This document shows positions 8,770-16,112 of a stretch of DNA of 64,000 nt, piece after piece. The notes beneath the pieces were generated by a model, which worked only from the letters and a program-made list of their open reading frames with translations, was not told the DNA's origin and did not search any database. The stretch comes from Mycobacterium xenopi (lineage in GTDB: Bacteria > Actinomycetota > Actinomycetes > Mycobacteriales > Mycobacteriaceae): positions 3,782,001 through 3,846,000 of the forward strand of contig NZ_AP022314.1 in NCBI RefSeq assembly GCF_009936235.1, given 5' to 3'. The stretch's first letter is position 1. The number at the start of each line of letters is the position of its first letter. A program made the position numbers and the translations under genes.

Positions 8770-9663
8770 GTGCCGCTGCCAGAAGATCCCAGCCCCACCC
8801 TCGCCGGCTACGCCCACCCCGAACGGTTGGTCACCACCGACTGGCTGGCCGCCAACCTGGGCAGACCCGGGCTTGCCATCGTCGAATCCGACGAAGACGT
8901 TTTGCTCTACGACGTCGGCCACATTCCCGGCGCGGTCAAGGTCGACTGGCACACCGACCTTAATGACCCGCGGGTGCGCGACTACATCAACGGTGAGCAG
9001 TTCGCCGACCTGATGAACCGAAAGGGCATCGCCCGCGACGACACCGTGGTGATCTACGGCGACAAGAGCAACTGGTGGGCGGCCTATGCGCTGTGGGTGT
9101 TCACCTTGTTCGGCCACCCGGATGTGCGGCTGCTCAACGGCGGCCGCGACCTGTGGCTGGCCGAGGGCCGGGAAACCACGCTGGACGTGCCGAACAAGAC
9201 CTCGACCGGCTATCCGGTGGTGCAGCGCAACGACGGGCCGATCCGCGCGTTCAAGGACGACGTCCTGGCCTCCCTGGGCTCGCAGCCGCTGATCGACGTG
9301 CGGTCACCGGAGGAGTACACCGGCAAGCGCACCCACATGCCCGACTACCCCGAAGAAGGTGCGCTGCGGGCCGGTCACATCCCCACCGCGGTGCACATCC
9401 CGTGGGGCAAGGCCGCCGACGAGACCGGGCGGTTCCGCAGCCGCGACGAACTCGAGAAGCTCTACGGTTTCATCAAGCCCGACGACAAGACGATCGTCTA
9501 CTGCCGCATCGGTGAGCGCTCCAGCCACACCTGGTTCGTGCTGACCCATTTGTTGGGCATCCCGGGCGTCCGCAACTACGACGGGTCGTGGACCGAGTGG
9601 GGCAACACCGTGCGAGTGCCCATCGTGGCCGGCGAAGAGCCAGGAGAAGTAACTGCCCTATGA
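8770..9663 (+). CDS. sseA: thiosulfate sulfurtransferase SseA (two rhodanese domains)
   Basis: Rhodanese of 297 residues that transfers sulfane sulfur from thiosulfate or 3-mercaptopyruvate to a thiol acceptor. The N-terminal domain (about 20-150) is inactive in the usual way, while the C-terminal domain carries the active loop YCRIGERSSH with Cys245. GTG at 8770 follows maf by 9 bases. The TGA overlaps the next gene's ATG (ATGA), a SufE-like protein, which suggests the pair work together in sulfur transfer. Syntenic with Rv3283. Confidence 0.93.
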   Translation: MPLPEDPSPTLAGYAHPERLVTTDWLAANLGRPGLAIVESDEDVLLYDVGHIPGAVKVDWHTDLNDPRVRDYINGEQFADLMNRKGIARDDTVVIYGDKSNWWAAYALWVFTLFGHPDVRLLNGGRDLWLAEGRETTLDVPNKTSTGYPVVQRNDGPIRAFKDDVLASLGSQPLIDVRSPEEYTGKRTHMPDYPEEGALRAGHIPTAVHIPWGKAADETGRFRSRDELEKLYGFIKPDDKTIVYCRIGERSSHTWFVLTHLLGIPGVRNYDGSWTEWGNTVRVPIVAGEEPGEVTAL

Positions 9664-10112
9664 GCCTGCCCGCGCCGCTGGCCGAGGTGGTGTCCGACTT
9701 CGCCGAAGTCCAGGGCCAGGACAAGCTCAAGCTGTTGCTGGAATTCGCTGACGAATTGCCGCCGCTTCCAGCCGAATTGGAAGAGGCGGCGATGGAACCG
9801 GTGCCGGAGTGCCAGTCCCCGTTGTTCATGCACGTCGACGCCAGCGATCCGCAGCGGGTTCGGTTGCATTTTTCCGCACCGGCCGAAGCGCCCACCACCC
9901 GCGGATTCGCCTCGATCTTGGCCGCCGGCCTCGACGAACAACCCGCGGCCGACATTCTGGCCGTCCCGGAGGATTTCTACGACGAGCTGGGCCTGGCGGC
10001 TTTGGTCAGCCCGCTGCGGCTGCGCGGGATGGCGGCCATGTTGGCCCGTATCAAACACCGACTCCGCGAGTCGAATGGGGGACCGGCTGGTCTGCCGCCG
10101 AACCGAGGCTAA
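9660..10112 (+). CDS. SufE-family sulfur acceptor protein (Rv3284-like)
   Basis: SufE-fold protein of 150 residues. SufE proteins accept persulfide sulfur on a cysteine and pass it to the Fe-S assembly scaffold. The candidate acceptor is Cys51 in PVPECQSPLFMHVD, matching the conserved position in SufE. A C-terminal stretch LVSPLRLRGMAAMLARIKHRL is the typical helical end. It overlaps sseA by 4 bases, so a rhodanese-to-SufE transfer is a natural inference. It is not part of a suf operon here. Confidence 0.85.
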   Translation: MSLPAPLAEVVSDFAEVQGQDKLKLLLEFADELPPLPAELEEAAMEPVPECQSPLFMHVDASDPQRVRLHFSAPAEAPTTRGFASILAAGLDEQPAADILAVPEDFYDELGLAALVSPLRLRGMAAMLARIKHRLRESNGGPAGLPPNRG

Positions 10113-10177
10113 ACTCCCCCTGACAGACTTGTAAGAAATTCTCTTAGAGATTCGGAACGTCCAGCACAGGAGGCGCC

Positions 10178-11974
10178 GTGCCTAGTCACGCCAGCTCGAG
10201 GATCGCCAAGGTCCTGGTCGCCAATCGCGGGGAGATCGCGGTCCGGGTGATCCGCGCGGCCCGGGATGCGGGCCTGCCCAGCGTCGCGGTGTACGCCGAG
10301 CCCGACGCCGACGCACCCCACGTGCGGTTGGCCGACGAGGCATTCGCGCTGGGTGGCCAGACGTCGGCGGAGTCCTACCTGGACTTCGGTAAGTTGCTCG
10401 ACGCTGCCGAGAAGTCCGGCGCCAACGCGATCCATCCCGGCTACGGGTTTCTGTCCGAAAACGCCGACTTCGCGCAGGCCGTCATCGACGCGGGGCTGAT
10501 CTGGATCGGACCCAGCCCGCAGTCGATCCGCGACCTGGGCGACAAGGTCACCGCCCGCCACATCGCCGCCCGCGCCCAGGCGCCGCTGGTGCCCGGCACC
10601 CCCGACCCGGTCAAGGACGCCGACGAGGTGGTGGCTTTCGCCCACGAGTACGGCGTGCCGATCGCGATCAAGGCCGCGTTCGGCGGCGGCGGCAAGGGCC
10701 TGAAGGTGGCCCGCACCGTCGAGGAGATTCCCGAGCTGTACGAGTCCGCGGTCCGTGAGGCGACGGCTGCGTTCGGCCGCGGCGAGTGCTTCGTGGAGCG
10801 CTACCTGGACAAGCCGCGTCACGTCGAGGCCCAGGTGCTCGCCGACATGCACGGCAACGTGGTGGTGGCCGGCTTGCGCGACTGCTCGCTGCAGCGCCGC
10901 TATCAAAAGCTGGTCGAGGAGGCGCCGGCGCCGTTTCTGACCGACGCGCAACGCAAAGAGATCTACGAGGCAGCCAAGCGCATCTGCCGGGAAGCCCACT
11001 ATCACGGCGCCGGCACCGTGGAGTTCCTGGTCGGACAGGACGGACTGATCTCGTTCCTGGAGGTCAACACCCGGCTGCAGGTGGAGCACCCGATCACCGA
11101 GGAGACCGCCGGCATCGACCTGGTGTTGCAGCAGTTCAAGATCGCCAACGGCGACAAGCTCGACATCACCGAGGACCCCACGCCGCGCGGGCATGCCTTC
11201 GAGTTCCGGATCAACGGCGAGGACGCCGGGCGCAACTTCCTGCCCGCGCCGGGACCGGTGACCAAGTTCAACCCGCCGTCCGGGCCGGGTGTGCGACTGG
11301 ACTCCGGCGTGGAGACCGGTTCGGTGGTCGGCGGGCAGTTCGACCCGCTGCTGGCCAAACTGATCGTCTACGGCGCCAACCGCCAAGAAGCGCTGGCCCG
11401 TGCCCGGCGCGCGCTTGACGAGTTCGAGGTCGAGGGCCTGGCCACGGTGATCCCGTTCCACCGGGCCATCGTGCGCGACCCGGCGTTCATCGGCGACGAG
11501 AACGGTTTTTCGGTGCACACCCGCTGGATCGAAACCGAGTGGAACAACACCATCGAGCCGTTCACCGGCGGCGAACCACTCGACGAGGAGGACGCCCGCC
11601 CGCGCCAGAAGGTCGTCGTCGAGGTGGGCGGTCGCCGCCTGGAGGTGTCGCTACCGGCCGACTTGGCGCTGTCCAACGGCGCCGGTTCCGACCCGGTCGG
11701 TGTTATCCGGCGCAAACCCAAGCCCCGCAAGCGCGGCGCGCTCGCGGGCGCCGCGGCCTCCGGTGACGCGGTGACCGCCCCCATGCAGGGCACCGTGGTC
11801 AAGGTCGCCGTCGAAGAGGGCCAGGAGGTCACCGCCGGCGACCTGGTCGTGGTGCTGGAGGCGATGAAAATGGAGAACCCGGTCACCGCCCACAAAGACG
11901 GCACCATCACCGGTCTGGCTGTCGAGGCCGGCGCCGCGATCACCCAAGGCACGGTGTTGGCCGAGATCAAATAG
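10178..11974 (+). CDS. accA3: acyl-CoA carboxylase alpha subunit AccA3 (biotin carboxylase + BCCP)
   Basis: Alpha subunit of 598 residues shared by mycobacterial acyl-CoA carboxylases. It carboxylates its own biotin using ATP and bicarbonate. The order is a biotin carboxylase N-domain (KVLVANRGEIAVRVIRAA, residues 11-28), an ATP-grasp with AAFGGGGKGLKV near 171, and EVNTRLQVEHPITE in the C-domain. A C-terminal biotinyl domain follows, with the EAMKMEN motif and biotinyl lysine Lys564. GTG at 10178 has an AGGAGG ribosome site 6 bases upstream. The 65-base gap before it probably holds its own promoter. Partners AccD5, AccE5 and the ligase BirA are all in this window. Confidence 0.96.
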   Translation: MPSHASSRIAKVLVANRGEIAVRVIRAARDAGLPSVAVYAEPDADAPHVRLADEAFALGGQTSAESYLDFGKLLDAAEKSGANAIHPGYGFLSENADFAQAVIDAGLIWIGPSPQSIRDLGDKVTARHIAARAQAPLVPGTPDPVKDADEVVAFAHEYGVPIAIKAAFGGGGKGLKVARTVEEIPELYESAVREATAAFGRGECFVERYLDKPRHVEAQVLADMHGNVVVAGLRDCSLQRRYQKLVEEAPAPFLTDAQRKEIYEAAKRICREAHYHGAGTVEFLVGQDGLISFLEVNTRLQVEHPITEETAGIDLVLQQFKIANGDKLDITEDPTPRGHAFEFRINGEDAGRNFLPAPGPVTKFNPPSGPGVRLDSGVETGSVVGGQFDPLLAKLIVYGANRQEALARARRALDEFEVEGLATVIPFHRAIVRDPAFIGDENGFSVHTRWIETEWNNTIEPFTGGEPLDEEDARPRQKVVVEVGGRRLEVSLPADLALSNGAGSDPVGVIRRKPKPRKRGALAGAAASGDAVTAPMQGTVVKVAVEEGQEVTAGDLVVVLEAMKMENPVTAHKDGTITGLAVEAGAAITQGTVLAEIK

Positions 11975-12165
11975 CCGCCAGGCACCCAACCGGTGGGCTC
12001 CCGCCGTTGTTGGCTGCGCCGCGCCCGGGTAAGGTCTTCAACAGGTTGAGGTCACAGCCGCCCGGACAACGTCAACGGCGTGCAGGGGGCTGAATCCCTG
12101 CCGTAAGGGCATCTTCTGTTTGACGTGATCCACAGGACGAATTTTCGTTGACTGATGGAGTCACC

Positions 12166-12621
12166 ATGTCTGTCGTGAGAACCGCGGGATTTGCGGGCGC
12201 AGCCCTCGGCGTGGACACCGCATTTCCGTCGCAACCCTGGGAAAGCCGCACCGCACGTTTCACCGCCCATTGGGGGCCGTCGGCCGTGGCGGTCGTCGCG
12301 CACGGCGAGCTCGACGCCGCCAATGCCAGTCAGCTCGCGGATTATGTGCAGCAGTGCGCCGCTTTCTCCAAGCTCGTGATCTTAGATCTCAGAGGCGTGG
12401 AATTCTTTGGGACAGCTGGCTTTTCGACGCTACACACGATCAACGTGAGATGCGCCCGCGCCGATGTGCAGTGGGCGGTAGTGCCTAGCCGCGCGGTCTC
12501 GCGGGTGCTGCGGATCTGCGACCCTGAGCACGCGTTGCCGATCGCCGACTCGGCGGATGTGATGCTGGTCGACCAGCGCGAGCCGCGGCGCCTACTCCAA
12601 CTGGTCTCGCAGTCGCGCTAG
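12166..12621 (+). CDS. STAS-domain protein, probable anti-anti-sigma factor
   Basis: Protein of 151 residues with a STAS domain at about 40-140: VVAHGELDAANASQL, LVILDLRGVEFFGTAGF and SRVLRICDPEHALP. STAS antagonists bind anti-sigma kinases and free the sigma factor; phosphorylation normally falls on a serine or threonine in the DLxxVxFxxSxG segment. Here the segment reads FFGTAGF, so threonine is the likely site. The gene is convergent with sigF and overlaps its 3' end by 30 bases, which makes RsbW/SigF the obvious partners (inference). ATG at 12166 is preferred over the in-frame TTG at 12148. M. tuberculosis has no gene at this place. Confidence 0.8.
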   Translation: MSVVRTAGFAGAALGVDTAFPSQPWESRTARFTAHWGPSAVAVVAHGELDAANASQLADYVQQCAAFSKLVILDLRGVEFFGTAGFSTLHTINVRCARADVQWAVVPSRAVSRVLRICDPEHALPIADSADVMLVDQREPRRLLQLVSQSR

Positions 12622-13380
12622 CGACTTCGCCAGCAGCCGCGACACATGCATCTGCGAGATGCCGACCCGCTCGGCGATTTGCGTCTGTGTCATTGACTCG
12701 AAAAACCTGAGCACCAACACCGTTCGTTCTCGCTCCGGCAGCGCATCTAGCAGCGGACGTAACGCTTCACGGTTTTCAATGCGCTCCAGACCGGCGTCCA
12801 CATCACCGAGAGTGTCGGAGATAGCGCGGGCGTCGTCGTCGGTATTGTTGCCGCCGCTATCGATCGACAGCGTGTTGTAGGAACTGCCGGCAACCAGCCC
12901 CTCGACGATCTCGGTGCGGTCCATGTCAAGTTCGTCGGCGAGCTCGGTAGCGGTGGGCGCGCGGCCCAGCCGTTGCGACAAGTCGGCGGTGGCCGCGCCG
13001 AGCCGCAGGTGCAGTTCTTTCAGACGCCGTGGCACCTTGACCGACCAGCTGTTGTCGCGAAAGTGCCGCCGGACCTCCCCCATGATCGTGGGCACCGCGA
13101 ACGAGACGAAGTCCGAGCCGGCGTCGACGTCGAAGCGGACGACCGCGTTGACCAGTCCGACCCGGGCTACCTGCACCAGGTCGTCACGCGGTTCGCCGCG
13201 GCCCTCGAACCTGCGGGCGATGTGATCGGCCAGTGGCAGGCAACGCTCCACAATCTTGTCGCGCTGCCGCTGAATTTCCGGCGAGTGGGGCGGGAGGCTA
13301 GCCAACTCGCGGAACATGTCCGGAACGTCGGCATACTCATTTGGTCGTGAGCCAGAACTGCCGACAGCTCGCGCTGTCAC
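12592..13380 (-). CDS. sigF: RNA polymerase sigma factor SigF
   Basis: Alternative sigma factor of the SigB/F/G group, 262 residues, for stress and stationary phase. Region 2 is at about 45-115 (DLVQVARVGLVNAVVRFD, then FVSFAVPTIMGEVRRHFRD), region 3 follows with LGRAPTATELADEL, and region 4 ends the protein with the helix-turn-helix TQTQIAERVGISQMHVSRLL. GTG at 13380 is chosen because it gives the known mycobacterial SigF N-terminus (VTARA) and overlaps the rsbW stop (GTGA). The frame opens further upstream but only in rsbW. The 3' end overlaps the convergent STAS gene by 30 bases. Confidence 0.95.
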   Translation of the reverse strand: MTARAVGSSGSRPNEYADVPDMFRELASLPPHSPEIQRQRDKIVERCLPLADHIARRFEGRGEPRDDLVQVARVGLVNAVVRFDVDAGSDFVSFAVPTIMGEVRRHFRDNSWSVKVPRRLKELHLRLGAATADLSQRLGRAPTATELADELDMDRTEIVEGLVAGSSYNTLSIDSGGNNTDDDARAISDTLGDVDAGLERIENREALRPLLDALPERERTVLVLRFFESMTQTQIAERVGISQMHVSRLLAKSLARLRDQLE

Positions 13381-13811
13381 CTGGCGGAGCCTGCCCGTCG
13401 CGTGGTCAGCTTGATCCCGAACACGCCGGGGCCCTCGGGCTGGCTGCCGTCGCGGAAAGTCTGAACGCCGTCGGTAAGCGACGTCAGGACGTGCCAGCTG
13501 AAGCTGCCGGGTGCGAGCACGTCGTAGGTCTGGCACGTGGCCGACGCCTCCACCACGAGCTCGTCGTCTCGCGGGTCGACCACCACCACCAATGTTGCAT
13601 CCGGTGTGGCCGAACGGATCAGCCTGGTACACACCTCGTCGACCGCCAGCCGCAGATCGGCCACGGCGTCGAAATCAAGGTCTTCGAACGTGCCGACCGC
13701 CCCGACAAGGGTGCGCAGGACGGCCAGATTCTCCAGCCGCGCGGCGACCCGGAGCTCGACGGCGCGGTCACCTCGTTGCTGCTTTTCACCACGCGCTTGG
13801 GCATCGGTCAT
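13377..13811 (-). CDS. rsbW: anti-sigma-F factor RsbW (UsfX)
   Basis: HATPase-fold anti-sigma factor, 144 residues, holds SigF inactive until an antagonist binds. The core RAVELRVAARLENLAVLRTL, the DAVADLRLAVDEVCTRLI ATP-site helix and the GSFSWHVLTSL segment match mycobacterial UsfX. The chosen ATG at 13811 aligns with the usual start; an earlier in-frame ATG at 13868 would add 19 residues. Its TGA overlaps the sigF GTG, so the pair is made in fixed ratio. A clear SigF-type promoter reading in this direction was not found. Confidence 0.93.
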   Translation of the reverse strand: MTDAQARGEKQQRGDRAVELRVAARLENLAVLRTLVGAVGTFEDLDFDAVADLRLAVDEVCTRLIRSATPDATLVVVVDPRDDELVVEASATCQTYDVLAPGSFSWHVLTSLTDGVQTFRDGSQPEGPGVFGIKLTTRRAGSAR

Positions 13812-13858
13812 GTGGTCTCCCAGCAGTGTGTGACCGAGATTATCCCCGCTGTCGAGCT

Positions 13859-13884
13859 GGTTAGTCATGACCACCTCCGGGTAA
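13859..13884 (+). promoter_or_regulatory. candidate SigF promoter for small membrane protein
   Basis: GGTTA at 13859-13863 and GGGTAA at 13879-13884 are separated by 15 bases. This resembles the mycobacterial SigF pattern (GGTTT or GTTT, 15-17 bases, GGGTAY). The -10 ends 9 bases before the ATG at 13894, so the transcript would be nearly leaderless. The position, divergent from rsbW-sigF, fits SigF control. Confidence 0.5.
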
Positions 13885-13893
13885 TCCGCCCCC

Positions 13894-14043
13894 ATGGGCA
13901 AGGCTGACACAACCGACCAGGCCGGCGCCCGTCGACTCGGGCGAGTCGCATTGATCGCGGTCGTCACGGTGGTGGTGTTGATCCTGGTTGCGGTGGGCGT
14001 CTATGTCATCGCGTTCGTGATCTTGTCGCCGATGATGGGATAA
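13894..14043 (+). CDS. small single-helix membrane protein
   Basis: Small protein of 49 residues: a short charged start (MGKADTTDQAGARRLGR), one hydrophobic helix of about 28 residues (VALIAVVTVVVLILVAVGVY and on) and a short tail ending SPMMG. The family is not recognised. It lies divergently beside rsbW-sigF with a SigF-type promoter just upstream, so a role in envelope stress is plausible but not shown. It was called on coding-like codon use, the promoter and the clean transmembrane pattern. Confidence 0.55.
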   Translation: MGKADTTDQAGARRLGRVALIAVVTVVVLILVAVGVYVIAFVILSPMMG

Positions 14044-14142
14044 CCCGGGCACCGCGACAGAGCCGACCACCTGCGAACTGATCATCGTGCACAGTCCATA
14101 CCCGCTCACCGCCATTTGTAACCAGGGATTTCCGGGGTCGTT

Positions 14143-14168
14143 GTTTCGGTGGGCAGGCCCACGGGTAG
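14143..14168 (+). promoter_or_regulatory. candidate SigF promoter for acidic small protein
   Basis: GTTT at 14143-14146, a 16-base spacer, and GGGTAG at 14163-14168, 9 bases before the ATG at 14178. This matches the SigF pattern except for the last base of the -10 (usually C or T). Confidence 0.5.
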
Positions 14169-14177
14169 GTGAGGGGG

Positions 14178-14369
14178 ATGCACGACCGCAATCTTTCCGA
14201 TGAAATACCGGATGAGATACCGGTCGCCGATGCCGTCGAGCAGAACCAGGAAACCGCGCCCGAGCCCGACGCCGTCGATTCGACGGACGCGCCGATGGAG
14301 GCGAACGCACCGGATTGGCAAGAACAGCTGCAGGAAGTCCCCGAAGACGACGAAGAGTACCGCGAATAG
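14178..14369 (+). CDS. small acidic conserved protein
   Basis: Acidic protein of 63 residues, rich in Asp and Glu (ends EVPEDDEEYRE), with a central DAPMEANAPDWQEQLQEV stretch that recalls small hypothetical proteins seen in other mycobacteria. No domain, signal peptide or membrane segment. ATG at 14178 is preferred to an in-frame GTG 9 bases upstream because it follows the -10 of a SigF-type promoter at leaderless spacing. The function is unknown; placement suggests the SigF stress regulon. Confidence 0.6.
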   Translation: MHDRNLSDEIPDEIPVADAVEQNQETAPEPDAVDSTDAPMEANAPDWQEQLQEVPEDDEEYRE

Positions 14370-14503
14370 CGGGTGCGCCCGCGTTTGGCGCGTTCCCGCG
14401 AAGGGAACTTATAGAGCGCTCGGGGACTCGGCGCGTGCGCGCGTTGCTCCCGCTCAAGCAAAGGGCGGACGGCCTAACAGATTTGGGCAAGCGAAGGAGA
14501 GAG

Positions 14504-14749
14504 ATGACCGAGAAGAGTGGTCTTGGCGAGGCGGTCCGCGGCGTCGTCGAGGCCGTCAAAGGCCTGGGCAAGGAAGTCCTCGGCACCGTGACCGGCCGCG
14601 GCGAAATGGCTCGTGAAGGCCAGGCTCAACAAGACAAGGCCAGGGCCCAACGCGACGCAGCCCGCAAGGAGGCCGAAGCCGAAAAGGCCCGCGCCGAAGC
14701 CAAGATCGAAGAACAGCGGCAAAAGAGCAGTCAACGGCGCGAGCAGTAG
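14504..14749 (+). CDS. CsbD/microaggregate-binding-type stress protein
   Basis: Hydrophilic protein of 81 residues. A Gly/Val-rich N-terminus (GLGEAVRGVVEAVKGLGKEV) is followed by a long Ala/Lys/Glu/Arg helix (EAEAEKARAEAKIEEQRQK), probably coiled coil. The pattern resembles the CsbD-like and microaggregate-binding proteins annotated in mycobacteria and made under general stress. A GAAGGAGA ribosome site at 14493-14500 precedes the ATG at 14504. An intrinsic terminator follows 22 bases after the stop. The family call rests on composition and is tentative. Confidence 0.65.
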   Translation: MTEKSGLGEAVRGVVEAVKGLGKEVLGTVTGRGEMAREGQAQQDKARAQRDAARKEAEAEKARAEAKIEEQRQKSSQRREQ

Positions 14750-14771
14750 ACGGCGAGCGGCCGCACCTGCG

Positions 14772-14805
14772 AAAGGTCCAACCGTCGGCAGACGGTTGGA
14801 CCTTT
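14772..14805 (+). terminator. intrinsic terminator after stress-protein gene
   Basis: Perfect 15-base arms, AAAGGTCCAACCGTC at 14772-14786 and its complement at 14791-14805, with a 4-base loop and a short T run after. This is the cleanest factor-independent terminator shape in the window and ends the CsbD-like transcript. Confidence 0.85.
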
Positions 14806-14864
14806 TGGCGTCCAGACGGCTGACTCACGTCGTCCAGCCGTGCTACCACCTACGCTTGACTGCC

Positions 14865-15317
14865 ATGAACATCGCGATGAGCCGAGTCCTGCTGCGAGCG
14901 GTGGTGCTTTTGGGAGCGTGGGCGACGGGATTGCTGGTAGCGGCGTGGGTGGTTCCGAACGTGTCGTTGTCGGTGTCAGGATTCGTCGTTGCGGTAGCGG
15001 TGTTTTCGGTCGCGCAGGCGATTCTGTCGTGGTGGATCTTCAAATTGCCGCGCGCGTATGCGTCTTTGCTCCTGGGCGGCGTCGGCCTGGCATTGACTCT
15101 CATCGCTTTGAGCCTCGCCTCGACATTCACCCACGGGTTTAGCATCCGGGGCGCGGCATCCTGGGTTGCGGCGACGCTGGTGGTGTGGCTTGTGACGACG
15201 CTCGGAGCGATTTTGCTGCCCGAGGTGCTTGTCCGCGACCAGGTGTCATTTGCCACGAGGATGGGACCACCGGTTGGCCAGCAACTAGGGACCACCTGTT
15301 TGGCTCACTGGCGATGA
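14865..15317 (+). CDS. holin-family-like membrane protein, 3' end altered by IS21 insertion
   Basis: Membrane protein with four helices (about residues 9-28, 33-55, 63-85 and 95-118), typical of the phage-holin-4 superfamily proteins found in actinobacterial chromosomes. The function in this setting is unknown. The original gene ended ...VLVRDQ-Ala-stop. An IS21-family element begins at 15244, six bases from that stop, and replaces the last residue with about 24 element-encoded residues (stop at 15317, protein 150 residues). Removing the element and one target copy restores GAC CAG GCC TAA. The first 126 residues are intact, so the protein may still work. Confidence 0.7.
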   Translation: MNIAMSRVLLRAVVLLGAWATGLLVAAWVVPNVSLSVSGFVVAVAVFSVAQAILSWWIFKLPRAYASLLLGGVGLALTLIALSLASTFTHGFSIRGAASWVAATLVVWLVTTLGAILLPEVLVRDQVSFATRMGPPVGQQLGTTCLAHWR

Positions 15318-16112
15318 TCGGCGGTCGTTCGGCCTGGTGTCAACTGAGGGCTTTTGGCGGCGCCGGTAGGACTGTCCTTCGATGATGAGTTCATGCGCTG
15401 TTGAGGTGACCCTGTCGACAGCGGATTGGGCCAGCAGGGGGTCGGTCATGACGGCCAGCCATTCGTCAGGGCTGCGGTTGGAGGTCAGCACGGTGGAGCC
15501 TCGCTGGTGGCGGGCCACGACAAGCTCGTAGAAGTCGGCGGTCGCGGTAGCGTCCATCGGCTGCAGGGCGAAGTCGTCGATGATCAGCAGCCGGACTTGA
15601 GCCAGGCGGCGCATCTCGGCTTCGGTGCTGTTGTCGAGTCGGGATGCTTTGAGCCGCTTGAACATTGCATCAGCACGCAACATCAGGGTGGGGATGCGTC
15701 GCCGCACGGCGATGTGTCCGAGTGTGGTGGCCAGATGCGTTTTGCCTACCCCGACCGGTCCCAGCAGCAGAGCGCCGTGGGGGCCGTCGAGAAACCGCAG
15801 GCTGGTCAAGTCGGTCCACAGGGTGCGGTCGTAGCTGACGGCGGCCGAATCGTCCCAGGAATCCAGGCGCATGGTCGCATCCAGGCCGGCCTCGCGGGCG
15901 CGGCGGGCGGCTGAGCTGTTGTCGCGGCGGGTGGCCTCATCGGCGAGGATCAGCTCCAAAAAAGCCGCGTGTGACAGGTGCCGCTGGTGAGCCAAGGTGA
16001 GCCGCTCGGGCAGGGTGTCGAGCATCCGCCCAAGTTTGAGTTGGCGCATCACTCGCTTGAGGTCAGTCGAGATCGGGTCGGTGACAACAGGTTTGGTCGC
16101 CATGCCGATCAC
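15285..16112 (-). CDS. istB: IS21-family ATP-binding helper protein IstB
   Basis: AAA+ ATPase of 275 residues, DnaC-like, that selects target DNA and stimulates the IstA transposase. Walker A is GPVGVGKTHLA at about 118, Walker B is LLIIDDFALQ at about 175, and TSNRSPDEW gives the sensor region. The GTG start at 16112 overlaps the istA stop (GTGA); ATG at 16103 is an alternative. The frame looks intact. Confidence 0.93.
   Translation of the reverse strand: MIGMATKPVVTDPISTDLKRVMRQLKLGRMLDTLPERLTLAHQRHLSHAAFLELILADEATRRDNSSAARRAREAGLDATMRLDSWDDSAAVSYDRTLWTDLTSLRFLDGPHGALLLGPVGVGKTHLATTLGHIAVRRRIPTLMLRADAMFKRLKASRLDNSTEAEMRRLAQVRLLIIDDFALQPMDATATADFYELVVARHQRGSTVLTSNRSPDEWLAVMTDPLLAQSAVDRVTSTAHELIIEGQSYRRRQKPSVDTRPNDRRSSPVSQTGGP

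Noticed and set aside
10109..11518. 469-codon minus-strand frame opposite accA3
   Set aside because: Antisense shadow; the sense protein is a complete biotin carboxylase.
12040..12150. c-di-AMP (ydaO-type) riboswitch in the STAS leader
   Set aside because: Only short pieces resemble the class; the conserved CCCGAACCCGTCAGCTAAC block is missing, so it is only reported as a structured leader.
13812..13893. SigF self-promoter for rsbW-sigF on the minus strand
   Set aside because: No GGGTAY with a proper -35 reads in that direction; only a SigA-like GATAAT (RC of 13840s) is visible.
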